Positions 1 through 12,985 of a DNA stretch of 64,000 nucleotides are shown here, one piece after another. The notes beneath the pieces were generated by a model, which saw only the letters and a program-made list of their open reading frames with translations, made no database searches and was not told where the DNA came from. How positions within the stretch are numbered: the first letter of the stretch is position 1; each line of letters starts with the position of its first letter. The position numbers were made by a program, and so were the translations under genes. This stretch comes from Alisma plantago-aquatica (lineage: Eukaryota; Streptophyta; Magnoliopsida; Alismatales; Alismataceae), in the NCBI GenBank assembly GCA_963693085.1, contig OY856410.1:1391251363-1391315362 (forward strand), written 5' to 3'.

Positions 1-711
1 TTCTTATAATTTTATATAATCATTGAGTTAAGATTGAATTTATTTATATATTACTATGCCATCTTTCTTTGCAGTGGAACCAGTTAATAAACTAAAAAAC
101 CAACTATTATGCTCATAAAAATAGTCTCTTTTAGCCTGAAATTTTATTCTTATCTCATGCCTTACGTTTTAAAACTAATTATCAATGCCACACTTACTCT
201 TTGTTATTTTAATGTGCCAAATTGTCTAAATACTAAATCGTCAAGTAATATACTTATAAGTTTTTATTAGGTATGTAGTTATTACTTCAGTAAAAAAATC
301 TCGGCCTTAACTTGTTTAGCTCAGCCCCCGTTATCATGATTTCTTAGATCCGCCACTAATGGCACATGAGCCCGAGTTCTGATTCCCTATTTCTGTTTCT
401 CTATGACGAGTATATCACAACCTTTGGTTCTCAAAGTGAAAGCATTTAAAGCCTAACTCTAACGGTCATGATCTATGCGGCACAGTACCGCAACAGGGAG
501 CTGGAAAAGTGAATTCTCTCCCCATGAGCCCTTGCCTAGTAGACTTGAGCCAGTAGTGGACACAATGTGGACCCTCAATCCGGCCTTCTTGGTTTTCTTG
601 TGGAAGGCAGCGTCTGAGAAGGCAAAAAAATGGGAATTGTTTGGAGCTCACTGACTGAAACTTTGATTTGTGTTAGTTATCCTTATCTGATACTTTCACA
701 GGTAGAACAGT
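1..711. other. Unassigned left flank
   Basis: This AT-rich stretch shows no reading frame, repeat end or RNA gene that I can support. It is the left flank of copia element A and is continuous, at the pre-insertion site, with the sequence from 19169 onward. Confidence 0.5.
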
Positions 712-2127
712 AATAGTGTTGGTATGTATGCCCTGAGAGCCAATCATGGGATGATTGGTGGGATACATTAAGATTGATTTGATAAACATCAAAGGAAAGC
801 TTCCAATTCTTTCTGGTTCAGTCATATGAGATAGTGATAGAACAGATTGAATGTCTAGAGAATGACAGTACTCAATGACGTATGCTTTCAGGTTAAGGAC
901 CTGAACGATGAGATCATACGGATGCTAAGAGTTTGTAAATTCTTGTTATGTCCCTAGTCGGATGTCATTGTGGAAGGTAGATAGACAGCAATGACACACA
1001 AGACTAGATTGTGGTGTTGGTTGATGACAAAATCTCATTAGTCATGATATAGAGATATCAAACCAAACACATAGGTACTAGTTAGAGAACAAGGTACCGG
1101 ACAGACCCACCGTGAGTTTGACACATGGAACCATGAGATGGTAGTCACAGTCAGTACTCACAGTGATGGTGGTGAGTGTGATTCTTTGACCAGAAATCAC
1201 TACTGTTACACCCCGATCTCACAATTTCCTCAAATCATGAGATTAGGGTGTAAGATAGGATTTGTATGCAACACAAAGAACACCCTTAACTTTTCCTTTT
1301 CTTTTCTTTTCTTGTTTCCCCGCATTGAATCACATAACATATTAACAATGGAATCTGAACATTTCTTTTACTAATCAAACTTTAATAGTAAGGATACATG
1401 TATAAACATTCATGAAGTCTCTCACACGTTATGCACATGAAACTTGCTAATTAGCATACATATCAAAGAGAAACAATATTACACATTGTAATTACAACTC
1501 TCTCTCTTATCTCTTACTGAGGACCTAGAGTGACAAGGACCGACTGACTCAACTAATCTCATACTTGACTCATGTGGCAGATCTACTCTGACGCTCTGAT
1601 CATCTTCAAGTCCATGCGGTTAACCCTAAAATGTTTGAGTAGAGGGGTGAGCCTACTCGCTTAGTGAATGAGTACTTCATGGAAACAGACTAATGCACTA
1701 ATGTGATTCCAGATATAATTTGAATAAACGATATGAAATTTAACAACAGTAAATACTACACTGAGCAGTTCTAAAACAATATAATTGAAATAACAAAGAA
1801 TGTAAATATTGCATCCAAAGAATAACTACAAGAAGACTATGCTTCTAGTCTTCCTTAACTCTTTTATTTATAAGGAACTCTGTGAACCTATATGATCGTA
1901 TTTTATATTATGCCCTAAATATATGCAGTGTACTCTACATATAAAGATCCGCAACAAGTCCATGCTACGGTCCCACCGTACAAGACTTAGCGACACACCC
2001 GGGAAGTGCTAAGTCTGACTACTCGTCCTGGTCTGCACAGGACACAGGCTCCTCGGCCTCCTCGCACAACCACGTGTGCTCTCGACTCCTTCTTAAACCT
2101 GAGTACACCGGCGGAGAGTCACAGGGT

Positions 2128-2300
2128 TACCTTCGCGACACAAGCACGAATGGTGTTAGATAACCAAGTTTTCTGGTGATATCGCAGTGCCATTGTGACA
2201 CAAGCACAATTGTTGTTAGACACTGCCCTTTTTTTCTCTTTCCTCGTTTGTCCGCGACACAAGCACGGATGATGTTGCAACACGAGTTTCACCCCAAAGT
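2128..2300 (-). repeat. Short triple repeat in element B LTR
   Basis: Three copies of a GACACAAGCACG-type unit, each followed by a TGTT-A step, occur about 60 bp apart; the same set lies at 8205-8377 in the other LTR. They create the 80-codon minus-strand frame seen in both LTRs. I regard this frame as repeat-driven, not as a gene. Confidence 0.6.
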
Positions 2301-2639
2301 TGCAGACCCGTCTAAGGGGTTCTACGGTGTTAGGGCATCTAGGTCTATACTTGATTAACAAATAAACAATTTAACAGAAATATCACATAGCAACATCAAA
2401 ACTCATGTATTCAACATATATCATATCTCAGTAACATCCCTTTCTAAGGCATGTCATATCTCATCACCTGCAATTTACGAGATATATATTGGAATATAAG
2501 AAGCCCTGCAGTATGTAGATATCATTTCAGAGAGAACAAGCATATAAAGTTAAATGCACTAGAAACATACAATTTAACAGTTAAGTATCACCACATCTCA
2601 TACCGAGACCTTTCATGTCACCATAACATAATTCATTGA

Positions 2640-2738
2640 ACACCCTATCCTTAGGGTTTCATTCACCTTATTCATTCATCACATGCCAACACCCTACTCT
2701 TAGGGTTTCATTTGCCTCATTCACTTGTCACATGGCTC
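2640..2738 (-). repeat. 49-bp tandem repeat in element B LTR
   Basis: Two units beginning CACCCTA and containing CTTAGGGTTTCATT follow one another at a 49-bp period, with a matching pair in the other LTR near 8717-8815. Confidence 0.6.
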
Positions 2739-4491
2739 TTATCATGATCTCATAAGATATAAGCATTTACTAAATAAAGACTGTTTCCAACAAATCATAT
2801 GAAATCAATATAGACATGAAACCATGGAAATTTAACTAAATTTAGGTTTTCCATATCATCACTGCGATATCATGTATCCAGAATAAGATTCAATTAAGAT
2901 AACCCACGAGGTACATCCTAACCACTTATAGGATTACTAGTCCTTTTCAATAAGGTTGAAACTCTAGCGATATCTCAATTAGGTCAAACCCTAATTACAT
3001 CATTTTATATAAATCTAAAAGCATCATCACTAGGAAGTGTTGTATACGTATCTGATATGAATCTACCATTTAGGAGTCATTCAAACAGAGAAGGAACCCA
3101 TATCATATCGATTTACAATAACTTAAATCAAACGGACATTTCAGGATTTAGAATTCACATGCTAAGCATTTAGGGATTTGGATGTTATAATCAAATTCGT
3201 GCATTAGAATATTTTAAGGAAGAACCCACTCACCCTAATGTGTGAAAACACCTCACAACTGCAGCTCAACTCAGGGAATCTCGAATTCCCATCAAATCCC
3301 TAGCAAATCTCCCAATTCTTCTTCCATTCAACTCGGGAACCTTGAAAAAGAGGGATTATGAAGAAAGGGTGAGAAAAGAGGGGATTTCGACATCATCTTG
3401 GATCAAATCAGAGCAAGGAAGGAATCTTGACATGAGAGAGAAGATTCACCATAAAAGTCTATGCAAGGAATCCGAACTTACTTGATTTCACCCTTCCTGG
3501 AATCGCAAAACCCTAATTCAGCAATTCCCCCACTTTCTCCACTCAAGCCCTAATTCTCCCTCTCTCTCTAGGAGCTCATTTCTCTGGAATGAATGACGAA
3601 GAATGAGTGCTGCTTTTGTGTGTGGTCGTTCATATAAGTCAATTGAGCTGCTTGGGTCAATTGCATATTGACCCAACACTTAACTTTAATTATATAGGCT
3701 GAATATTCAGTTATACAAAAGTTACTGTAATTCGTTTATTTCAGAGATCAAACCTTCTCCAACAATTATGAGAATTTAGAAAGTTGTTTATAATTGATCT
3801 ATAGAGCTTCAGATAAAATTTGAGATCATTTGGAGTTACCAATAATTAATTAAAAATAGAACAGTGCACTGCTATATTGCAGTCTGCAAAATATTCGGCC
3901 GAGTTTGTCCTGCACAAACTCGACCGACACCCTTACTGTAGGGATTCAAAAGTCATCCAAAAATTATTCCAATTTAACAGAGTGTCTAAAACTGTGTTTT
4001 TCAAACACAGTTAAAATTTGAGATCAATTGGATATACCAATAAAAAGATAAAATTCAATTACCACACTGCTGTAAAATTCTGGAAATGTGATCGGTCGAG
4101 TTTGAAACTCGGCCGACAAACAGGTCAGAGCATTCTTCAAAAATTCTGATATTTTCCAATATTGTTCACATTTTATATATCCAAATCATATCCAAATTTG
4201 AAGTAAATCAGAGTTACACATAAAATAATAAAAATCATTTAGTGAGACATTCTACTTATCAAATTCTGTATTCATGCATTATCAAAACCCTATTTTTGGG
4301 CCGATTAGGGTTTATGTTTCTCAAACCCTAATTCTCAAGACAAAAGAACATTTAGACTTCTTATCATAGTTAAAACATCCTAATTGTGTTATCGTCATTA
4401 ATTAGATTTCAAGAATGATTATTCCAATTAATCTTTGCAATTGTCTAGGTAAACCCTAGTTTACCAATTAAGCTCAAATGGGGTCGTAACA

Positions 4492-4505
4492 ACTCTCCCC
4501 CCTTA
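4492..4505 (-). other. Polypurine tract of element B
   Basis: On the minus strand the sequence AAGGGGGGAGAGT lies directly before the LTR start TGTTACGACC, the expected place of the plus-strand primer. Confidence 0.88.
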
Positions 4506-7260
4506 GAATGTTTCATCCTCGAAACATAAACCCACAAGAAAGATACATTCAAGGTTATTCTAAGCTTCTAAAGCCTTCCATGTCATTATATTCTTGTATT
4601 TCTTACCTGAATGTAGTTTTCAACATTAGATCTTTTAATTCTTTACTAAATCACAACATGTTTCAAATAGTTTTCAATGATATCAAGCAAATTCTTTATG
4701 CCACAGTCAAACATAGAATGCAAAGATAAACTACTACGCTTTCGCTGCGCAACTCTGATACTCTGATACAACTATCTCAACTTTTGCTGCTCAGAGAGTT
4801 CTATTGTTCTGTATCACTTTTAAGTGACAAAAGTAAGTTCACCATACTATTTAAAACTTTAATAACATGCTACTCAAATAGCAAAACAGTCTTGAATTAG
4901 AAGACTAAATTTAACAATCAATTGCACAATACTACTCTTAGCATCCCCATTGGATCATGGATGCGTGAGGTGAAGCATTACCACCTCATTCCATACTATC
5001 ATGTTTCGATCCTGGGACATGTGGGTTATGGGCCCACACACAATTCAAAGTGTAACCATCGTATTATATCATTTTACGGTTTCAACCACAGTAATAAAGT
5101 AATCCACAATTGTATCAGACTTTCAAGCATTAATTATACTCAATTACCATCACTCAGTTATATCAGAGCTAGGTATAACAAGCTACACCTCATTATGGTT
5201 ACTTGTCCAAACAATCTGTTTATCATCCCTTTCTATTTATATGAGTGAATAGATATAACTACCTTATTTAAGATATCCCTCCATGTGTTATGACATCATC
5301 CAAACCGTATCACCATATCACAAATACACAATAGTAAGATGCATATCAGGTATGAATTACTACAACTATCATACGCCTTTAATTTAACATATAGCTTACA
5401 CACATACCCTGAAATCATATGTAGAACCAACCTTCATACCCTAATATGCCTTCAACAAATCATATATGTAAAAACAAATTCACATATTACACAAAGCTTG
5501 TGTTTTCCCATATCTCTCTTCTCATTCATTACTTCTTTACTTTTTGCTACCTATCCTTTTCATATGATTATATACAATAAACATCATTAACATTGAAGCA
5601 TTTAAGATAGGAATAGATTATTCATCATTCTTGCTATCACACAAGAATTTTATTTCTTATCGCACTTCATCGTAATGTATGTCACTATTACGTTCACTAG
5701 ATGATCCTACCAAGGTAGTTATTCACTATATATGATTCATTTTCTCTTATGACCATGTTGCTTATTCATATGTATGGTCATGTATACCATGTTACACATA
5801 TTTCCTCCTTTATCTTTATACTATTGTGAAGTTAACGTTCTAAATTAATAGTCCTTTTATTAGTTTTTACTCATGTTGAATACATTACATATTCTTCATT
5901 TTTAAATCAAGTGGATCATGCATGAGTCAAACATGGTTTCTCTTTCAATCAAGTTTTTCTCTTCTGAATACAGTCTACCTTTGTATGACTTATTCATTCG
6001 TTAAACTACACCTATGTCCTTTGCTTAGAAACTAGTTTGTTGTTCTAGTCTTATGAATTACATGTTCATACGATCCTTTTTACTTTTACTCTATTATATG
6101 ATTCATTCATCATGATTGATTCTTGCTATTTAGAACCATACATACATTTCACATATCTTTTCTATATTTCATATGTATAGTTCATGTAATATTAATCAAT
6201 AAACTGATTATGAACTTCTTATCATGTTCTATTATTCCCAATTAAGGGTTTCACATTTGAGACCCCAAAGTTAAACCTCAGATATCAGTTTCAACTAATT
6301 CTTAATTGTTCTGATCTTGCCCATATGTTTCAACATCTTACTGTATGTACATTCTTCCTCTGATGTGGGTCTAATTATTCCAATTATATTCTTATTATGC
6401 TATTGATAGGATTCATTAGATCCTAATAACGCATCCTGCTAACCGGACCAGGCCAAACCTGAAATCCTGAAGCCAAGAACTACAAAGGATTACATTCTTC
6501 CTGAACTGCCACTCACAGCTCAGAAACTCGGCCGATCACTCTGGAACTCGGCCGATCACCTTCCAGATTTTGAAACTCGGCCGACCAACTTCGGCCGATC
6601 AGCAGGAAACTCAGCCGATCCTCTGGGGAACTCGGCCGATCGAAACACTACTTGTTTACCTACAAAGAAACTCGGCCGATTCAAGACCAAACTCGGCCGA
6701 CCAAAACACGAACTCGGCCGAACCGCACACAGACTGAAAACCTAAACAGACCTGTTGATGTCAATTTCACTCGAATCAGCGGGCAAAACCATAGAAACAA
6801 AAGCTCATTTCAAGATGATTTCTAATCTACATGTTACAAAGAATGAAATCAATAAATGCAACAACTGCATAGTGTGCAACAAATATTAAAGACCCATATT
6901 TCAAAGTATTGAATATTTCAATTCAAACATATAAGAGCATTTCTATACATTTCCAACAAAAACAACATTATGAAATGTAAGTTCTATCTCCTTTTACATT
7001 TATGCTCTTAATTCTTGTTTCTTTTCTCGTTTTCTAACCCTAACATTTCTAGGGTTCCTCTCTAGCCCATTCTTCCACTGTATACCTGGCCAGGGTATAC
7101 GTGAGAGAATAGACAGAGTAGCTTGTACTGGCTGATCCAAGTACTCAGATATCGGGCCAGGATATCCAAATACTCAAATCCCCAAAGCTAACATCAAACA
7201 TCTCCTATCTGCCACACTTAGGACTCTAACTTACTAACTTAATGGTCCTTGACAACTCAC
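4506..7260 (-). other. Non-coding internal region of element B
   Basis: This 2.75-kb stretch has only short frames on either strand (the longest is 108 codons at 4922-5248), without recognisable motifs. The bases near 7020-7140 include repeated copies of a GGCCAGG-A-TAT-type motif, and a dense palindrome array lies at 6526-6725. I see no gag, protease, RT or integrase remnant, so it is replaced rather than merely decayed coding DNA. Confidence 0.75.
6526..6725. promoter_or_regulatory. ACTCGGCCGA array inside element B
   Basis: About nine copies of ACTCGGCCGA or a one-base variant occur in 200 bp, with irregular spacing of 10-35 bp. The core TCGGCCGA is self-complementary. On the element's own strand it lies in the 5' leader, about 550-750 bp after the primer site. 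It corresponds to the CGGTCG-type motif of the LTR. Confidence 0.75.
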
Positions 7261-7280
7261 CCTAAGCTCTGATACCAAGC
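7261..7280 (-). other. Primer binding site of element B
   Basis: Read on the minus strand, the LTR end is followed by GCTTGGTATCAGAGCTTAGG, which carries the initiator tRNA-Met complement TGGTATCAGAGC. This fixes the minus orientation. Confidence 0.92.
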
Positions 7281-10200
7281 TGTTACACCCCGATCTCACA
7301 ATTTCCTCAAATCATGAGATTAGGGCGTAAGATAGGATTTGTATGCAACACAAAGAACACCCTTAACTTTTCCTTTTCTTTTCTTTTCATGTTTCCCCGC
7401 ATTGAATCACATAACATATTAACAATGGAATCTGAACATTTCTTTTACTAATCAAACTTTAATAGTAAGGATACATGTATAAACATTCATGAAGTCTCTC
7501 ACACGTTATGCACATGAAACTTGCTAATTAGCATACATATCAAAGAGAAACAATATTACACATTGTAATTACAACTCTCTCTCTTATCTCTTACTGAGGA
7601 CCTAGAGTGACAAGGACCGACTGACTCAACTAATCTCATACTTGACTCATGTGGCAGATCTACTCTGACGCTCTGATCATCTTCAAGTCCATGCGGTTAA
7701 CCCTAAAATGTTTGAGTAGAGGGGTGAGCCTACTCGCTCAGTGAATGAGTACTTCATGGAAACAGACTAATGCACTAATGTGATTCCAGATATAATTTGA
7801 ATAAACGATATGAAATTTAACAACAGTAAATACTACACTGAGCAGTTCTAAAACAATATAATTGAAATAACAAAGAATGTAAATATTGCATCCAAAGAAT
7901 AACTACAAGAAGACTATGCTTCTAGTCTTCCTTAACTCTTTCATTTATAAGGAACTCTGTGAACCTATATGATCGTATTTTATATTATGCCCTAAATATA
8001 TGCAGTGTACTCTGCATATAAAGATCTGCAACAAGTCCATGCTACAGTCCCACCGTACAAGACTTAGCGACACACCCGGGAAGTGCTAAGTCTGACTACT
8101 CGTCCTGGTCTGCACAAGACACAGGCTCCTCGGCCTCGTCGCACAACCACGTGTGCTCTCGACTCCTCCTTAAACCTAAGTACACCGGCGGAGAGTCATA
8201 GGGTTACCTTCGCGACACAAGCACGAATGGTGTTAGATAACCAAGTTTTCTGGTGATATCGCAGTGCCATTGTGACACAAGCACAATTGTTGTTAGACAC
8301 TGCCCTTTTTTTCTCTTTCCTCGTTTGTCCGCGACACAAGCACGGATGATGTTGCAACACGAGTTTCACCCCAAAGTTGCAGACCCGTCTAAGGGGTTCT
8401 ACGGTGTTAGGGCATCTAGGTCTATACTTGATTAACAAATAAACAATTTAACAGAAATATCACATAGCAACGTCAAAACTCATGTATTCAACATATATCA
8501 TATCTCAGTAACATCCCTTTCTAAGGCATGTCATATCTCATCACCTGCAATTTACGAGATATATATTGGAATATAAGAAGCCCTGCAGTATGTAGATATC
8601 ATTTCAGAGAGAACAAGCATATAAAGTTAAATGCACTAGAAACATACAATTCAACAGTTAAGTATCACCACATCTCATACCGAGACCTTTCATGTCACCA
8701 TAACATAATTCATTGAACACCCTATCCTTAGGGTTTCATTCACCTTATTCATTCATCACATGCCAACACCCTACTCTTAGGGTTTCATTTGCCTCATTCA
8801 CTTGTCACATGGCTCTTATCATGATCTCATAAGATATAAGCATTTACTAAATAAAGACTGTTTCCAACAAATCATATGAAATCAATATAGACATGAAACC
8901 ATGGAAATTTAACTAAATTTAGGTTTTCCATATCATCACTGTGATATCATGTATCCAGAATAAGATTCAATTAAGATAACCCACGAGGTACATCCTAACC
9001 ACTTATAGGATTACTAGTCCTTTTCAATAAGGTTGAAACTCTAGCGATATCTCAATTAGGTCAAACCCTAATTACATCATTTTATATAAATCTAAAAGCA
9101 TCATCACTAGGAAGTGTTGTATACGTATCTGATATGAATCTATCATTTAGGAGTCATTCAAACAGAGAAGGAACCCATATCATATCGATTTACAATAACT
9201 TAAATCAAACAGACATTTCAGGATTTAGAATTCACATGCTAAGCATTTAGGGATTTGGATGTTATAATCAAATTCGTGCATTAGAATGTTTGAAGGAAGA
9301 ACCCACTCACCCTAAGGTGTGAAAACACCTCACAACTGCAGCTCAACTCAGGGAATCTCGAATTCCCATCAAATCCCTAGCAAATCTCCCAATTCTTCTT
9401 CCATTCAACTCGGGAACCTTGAAAAAGAGGGATTATGAAGAAAGGGTGAGAAAAGAGGGGATTTCGACATCATCTTGGTTCAAATCAGAGCAAGGACGGA
9501 ATCTTGACATGAGAGAGAAGATTCACCATAAAAGTCTATGCAAGGAATCCGAACTTACTTGATTTCACCCTTCCTGGAATCGCAAAACCCTAATTCAGCA
9601 ATTCCCCCACTTTCTCCACTCAAGCCCTAATTCTCCCTCTCTCTCTAGGAGCTCGTTTCTCTGGAATGAATGACGAAGAATGAGAGCTTCTTGTGTGTGT
9701 GGTCGTTCATATAAGTCAATTGAGCTGCTTGGGTCAATTGCATATTGACCCAACACTTAACTTTAATTATATAGGCTGAATATTCAGTTATACAAAAGTT
9801 ACTGTAATTCGTTTATTTCAGAGATCACACCTTCTCCAACAATTATGAGAATTTAGCACGTTGTTTATAATTGATCTATAGAGCTTCAGCTAAAATTTGA
9901 GATCATTTAGAGTTACCAATAATTAATTAAAAATAGAACAGTGCACTGCTATATTGCAGTCTGCAGAATATTCGGCCGAGTTTGTCCTGCACAAACTCGA
10001 CCGACACCCTTACTGTAAGGATTAAAAAGTCATCCAAAAATTATGCCAATTTAACAGAGTGTCTAAAACTGTGTTTTTCAAACACAGTTAAAATTTGAGA
10101 TCAATTGGATATACCAATAAAAAGATAAAATTCAATTACCGCACTGCTATAAAATTCTGGAAATGTGATCGGTCGAGTTTGAAACTCGGCCGACAAACAG

Positions 10201-10568
10201 GTCAGAGCATTCTTCAAAAATTCTGATATTTTCCAATATTGTTCACATTTTATATATCCAAATCATATCCAAATTTGAAGTAAATCAGAATTACACATAA
10301 AATACTAAAAATCATTTAGTGAGACATTCTACTTATCAAATTCTGTATTCATGCATTATCAAAACCCTATTTTTGGGCCGATTAGGGTTTATGTTTCTCA
10401 AACCCTAATTCTCAAGACAAAAGAACATTTAGACTTCTTATCATAGTTAAAACATCCTAATTGTGTTATCGTCATTAATTAGATTTCAAGAATGATTATT
10501 CCAATTAATCTTTGCAATTGTCTAGGTAAACCCTAGTTTACCAATTAAGCTCAAATGGGGTCGTAACA
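7281..10568 (-). repeat. 5' LTR of element B
   Basis: It has the same length and boundaries as the left copy and matches it nearly base for base. The palindromic pairs are at 9969-10006 and 10166-10194, with the minus-strand TATA-like site near 9709-9716. Confidence 0.93.
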
Positions 10569-11278
10569 ACTACACTCAACACATGTCGTTGGGCACACTT
10601 TGACATCATCAAACGCAGTCCTGAAACATGGGTTGTTATAAAGGTGATGATTGGGTGGCCTTGACACATGGGGCTTTTGAGGGGTGAGTGATAGATATGG
10701 GATTTGTCCCTCCTGAGGGAGTTTGATATCCAAGGCCACTTGATGAGTAGGATTGAGATAGGCGTGCGCACGCATGTGTGAATCAGTATGTGATATTGAT
10801 GTCATACATATCTCCTTCAATCTACTCTGAGATCAAGAAAGTGAATGAACGTTGACAGGATGACTGTTCCATGCCTTGAGTTCATTCGGGATATCAGTGA
10901 CAAAGGAATTATACATTCACTGTAACACCATTCACGGATTGTAGGATGAAAGTTGTTCTCCAACTTTCTACTTTCACTTGGGTAGCACTGATGTGTGACT
11001 AGGCACCGCTCTTTGCTTGTGAAGTCATAAGTGTTATGGATTTTCACTGCCAACGTGAAATGGACATGCAGGGTCACACACATAGGATTTAACCTGGAAG
11101 AGGAGTTTTGTCCACAAAGCAATGTTTAGATTGATTACTAAAGGAGTTTAGTAGTTCAATTAAACACTCAATCAGTTGATAGCTCAATATCATATGGTTC
11201 AAGGTGTTGGACGCATTGATTGGAGTATCTGATTGATTGAAATCGCATTTGACTGATTCTGCACAACCTGTACTCCCA

Positions 11279-11674
11279 ACCGATCGGTTCAAGTGTTGAA
11301 CCGGTCGGCTGAGGTTGCTGAACCGGTCGGCTCAAGTGTTGAGTCGATCAGCTCATGGTCAGAGTGAAACAATCGGTTCAAGTATTGAAACGATCAGTTC
11401 AACTGGTGCAACCGAGCAAGTTGGGAAAGTCAGGGCGGTGAGAATTTTCCTTGCGTTTCACTTGCCCAATTTGATTGGAACAAGGATTGGTATTCGATAC
11501 CAATTAGAAACGAAAGAAGGAAAGTCAATCAGGAACCGACCAGGACCACGAACCGATCGGTTCAGAAGTGAACCGATCGGCTCATGGGTCCCAACCGATC
11601 GGTTGGTGCTCCAACCGACCGGTTCAGGTCCCCAACCGACCGGTTCACTTGTGAACCGATCAGTTCAGGTTGCG
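11279..11674. promoter_or_regulatory. Palindrome clusters in element A 5' LTR
   Basis: Two groups (11279-11411 and 11534-11674) contain many copies of AACCGATCGGTT, AACCGGTCGGCT and AACCGACCGGTT. Many are joined as inverted pairs by spacers such as CAAGTGTTG. They end about 95 bp before the TATA-like run at 11767. Their placement suggests an enhancer or protein-binding array. The function is inferred. Confidence 0.7.
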
Positions 11675-12332
11675 AGTTGGTTGCTTTTTGTGGAAAATTT
11701 TGAACCCTTCTACTCCTGCTTTAGTCCCATATTTTCGGGCATAGAGAACCATGTCCCATGACCCGCCTATATATATAGGGGTATTGGTGGCTTCTCAGAG
11801 GACAACTCAATGCAAGCTGGTTGCTTTGCAAAGTTGTCGTTCTCTCTGGTTTTGGTAACCGAGAGAGAGCCCGAGAAAGTGCTTCCCGCAAAGGGAGGTG
11901 CAGCAAGGGAAAGACAACTGCAGTTGCAACTGGAAGCAGGAGAGTGTGTTGGCGACTAGTATGTCAACATGAGGGAGCGACTCCTTCCACTTCCTTGTGG
12001 GACAAGGAGTGTGGAGTTCTAGGTGGTCCGTGTGGACTACTACAGAGGCGGGAGGACACTGCCGCTCAGGAAGACAACTGTCATCCGACAGTCCGGTAGA
12101 AGGAGGAGTCGTCAGTCCCAGTGCGACCAGGAGCTGCACAGACACTATCCAAGACCGGAGTTGAAGACCGCGCATTGCACAAGGTATTGTCGCCGAGCAA
12201 GCCTCGGGACAAGGTATGATTCCACAAACCATCCTTTCCTAATATATAGACGTTGACGCGTTTCCTCGGTATGGGTTTGGGGAGAAATTTTTTGTTTCCG
12301 CTGCCTTCTCTGTCTCCCCTAAAACCCAACAG

Positions 12333-12345
12333 TGGTATCAGAGCC
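12333..12345 (+). other. Primer binding site of element A
   Basis: TGGTATCAGAGCC starts one base after the LTR end. It is complementary to the 3' end of plant initiator tRNA-Met, the usual primer of copia elements. Confidence 0.92.
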
Positions 12346-12785
12346 ACGTCAACTGCTCTATATTTTAGGAATATCGATATGATCGATTTTGGTTTGTCGC
12401 CTTTATTTATTGCATACGATGTGAATAATAATGGCTTTATGCATGTCCAATCCTAAATCCACAAATCCCAAATTACATATATGATATGTATTATTAATGC
12501 ACTCGATACGCGTCGCCCTTAAACGAGTTTTGTGGTGGATGTGTGTAGCATGATTATGGCCTATAAACACCTATCTGTGATTGGTTGTGTGTGGTTGCTT
12601 GCATCTCGGTCTGCGCACCGATCTTCCCTCTCTTATTCTCGATGTAACTCGAAATAATTCGAGATTCTTTCCTACCTTTGCTCCCCCCGAATGTAACTCG
12701 GGGTTTCCCTTTTAAAGCAATGTAATAATTAGGATAGATTTTATTTCCTATTATGTCAAAGACCGGCGGACATCAAGACGACAGC

Positions 12786-12985
12786 TGAAACGATCGGTTC
12801 AAGGAGTGAACCGATCGGTTGACGTTCCAGACGGTCGGTTCAAGGAGTGAACCGATCGGTTGATGACCGGTTCGAGGAGTGAGACGAGCGGGTGGCGGAC
12901 ATGACGAGATGCACGATGACCAGGCGAACCGATCGGTTGGAGGAGCCAACCGATCGGCTGGTGGCACCCAGATGACCGGCTGGAG
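12786..12985. promoter_or_regulatory. Internal palindrome cluster in element A leader
   Basis: Copies of AACCGATCGGTT and relatives recur in the untranslated leader between primer site and gag, with spacers such as CAAGGAGTG. The motif is therefore not confined to the LTR. The leader (12346 to about 13900) otherwise shows no coding signal. Confidence 0.65.

Larger units (their letters stand above)
1204..4491 (-). repeat. 3' LTR of element B
   Basis: On the plus strand it runs from TGTTACACCCC to GGTCGTAACA. On the minus strand it therefore starts TGTTACGACC and ends GGGTGTAACA. It contains a minus-strand TATA-like site near 3631-3638 and two CGGTCG/CGGCCG inverted pairs (3895-3931 and 4090-4114) upstream of it in transcription order. 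Short tandem repeats are listed separately. Confidence 0.93.
1204..10568 (-). mobile_element. Element B: LARD-like non-autonomous LTR retrotransposon
   Basis: B is inserted in the 5' LTR of A, with ACTAC at 1199-1203 and 10569-10573. It has two 3288-bp LTRs and a 2789-bp internal region. Orientation is minus: the primer site complement lies beside the right LTR and the purine-tract complement beside the left LTR. Hand comparison of the LTRs shows about 40-45 differences (about 1.3%), so it is young. No gag or pol similarity is visible on either strand of the internal region. It must have been mobilised by proteins from another element. The TGTTACGACCCC start and the primer type fit gypsy, but without coding sequence this is not certain. 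Confidence 0.93.
717..12331 (+). repeat. 5' LTR of element A, split by element B
   Basis: The LTR is made of 717-1203 and 10574-12331 and aligns throughout to the 3' LTR at 16932-19163. The last bases are CCCAACA, directly before the primer site. A TATA-like run lies near 11767-11780. Clusters of ACCGATCGGT-type palindromes at about 11279-11674 lie upstream of it. The split point is marked by ACTAC on both sides of element B. Confidence 0.93.

Noticed and set aside
2119..2361. 80-codon minus frame, identical at 8196-8438
   Set aside because: It lies in the LTRs of B, is present twice only because the LTRs are paired, and is produced by a short triple repeat.
6526..6725. CRISPR-like array
   Set aside because: Repeats are only about 10 bp, spacing is irregular and the context is a plant retrotransposon.
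10538..11292. Four overlapping minus frames of 67-101 codons, with copies at 17244-17954
   Set aside because: They lie in the A LTR, and the copies differ in length and frame between the two LTRs.
11315..11761. 148-codon plus frame, also at 18147-18593
   Set aside because: It runs through the palindrome array of the A LTR; its Arg/Ser/Gly/Pro-rich translation follows from the repeats, and it has no codon-level signs of a protein.
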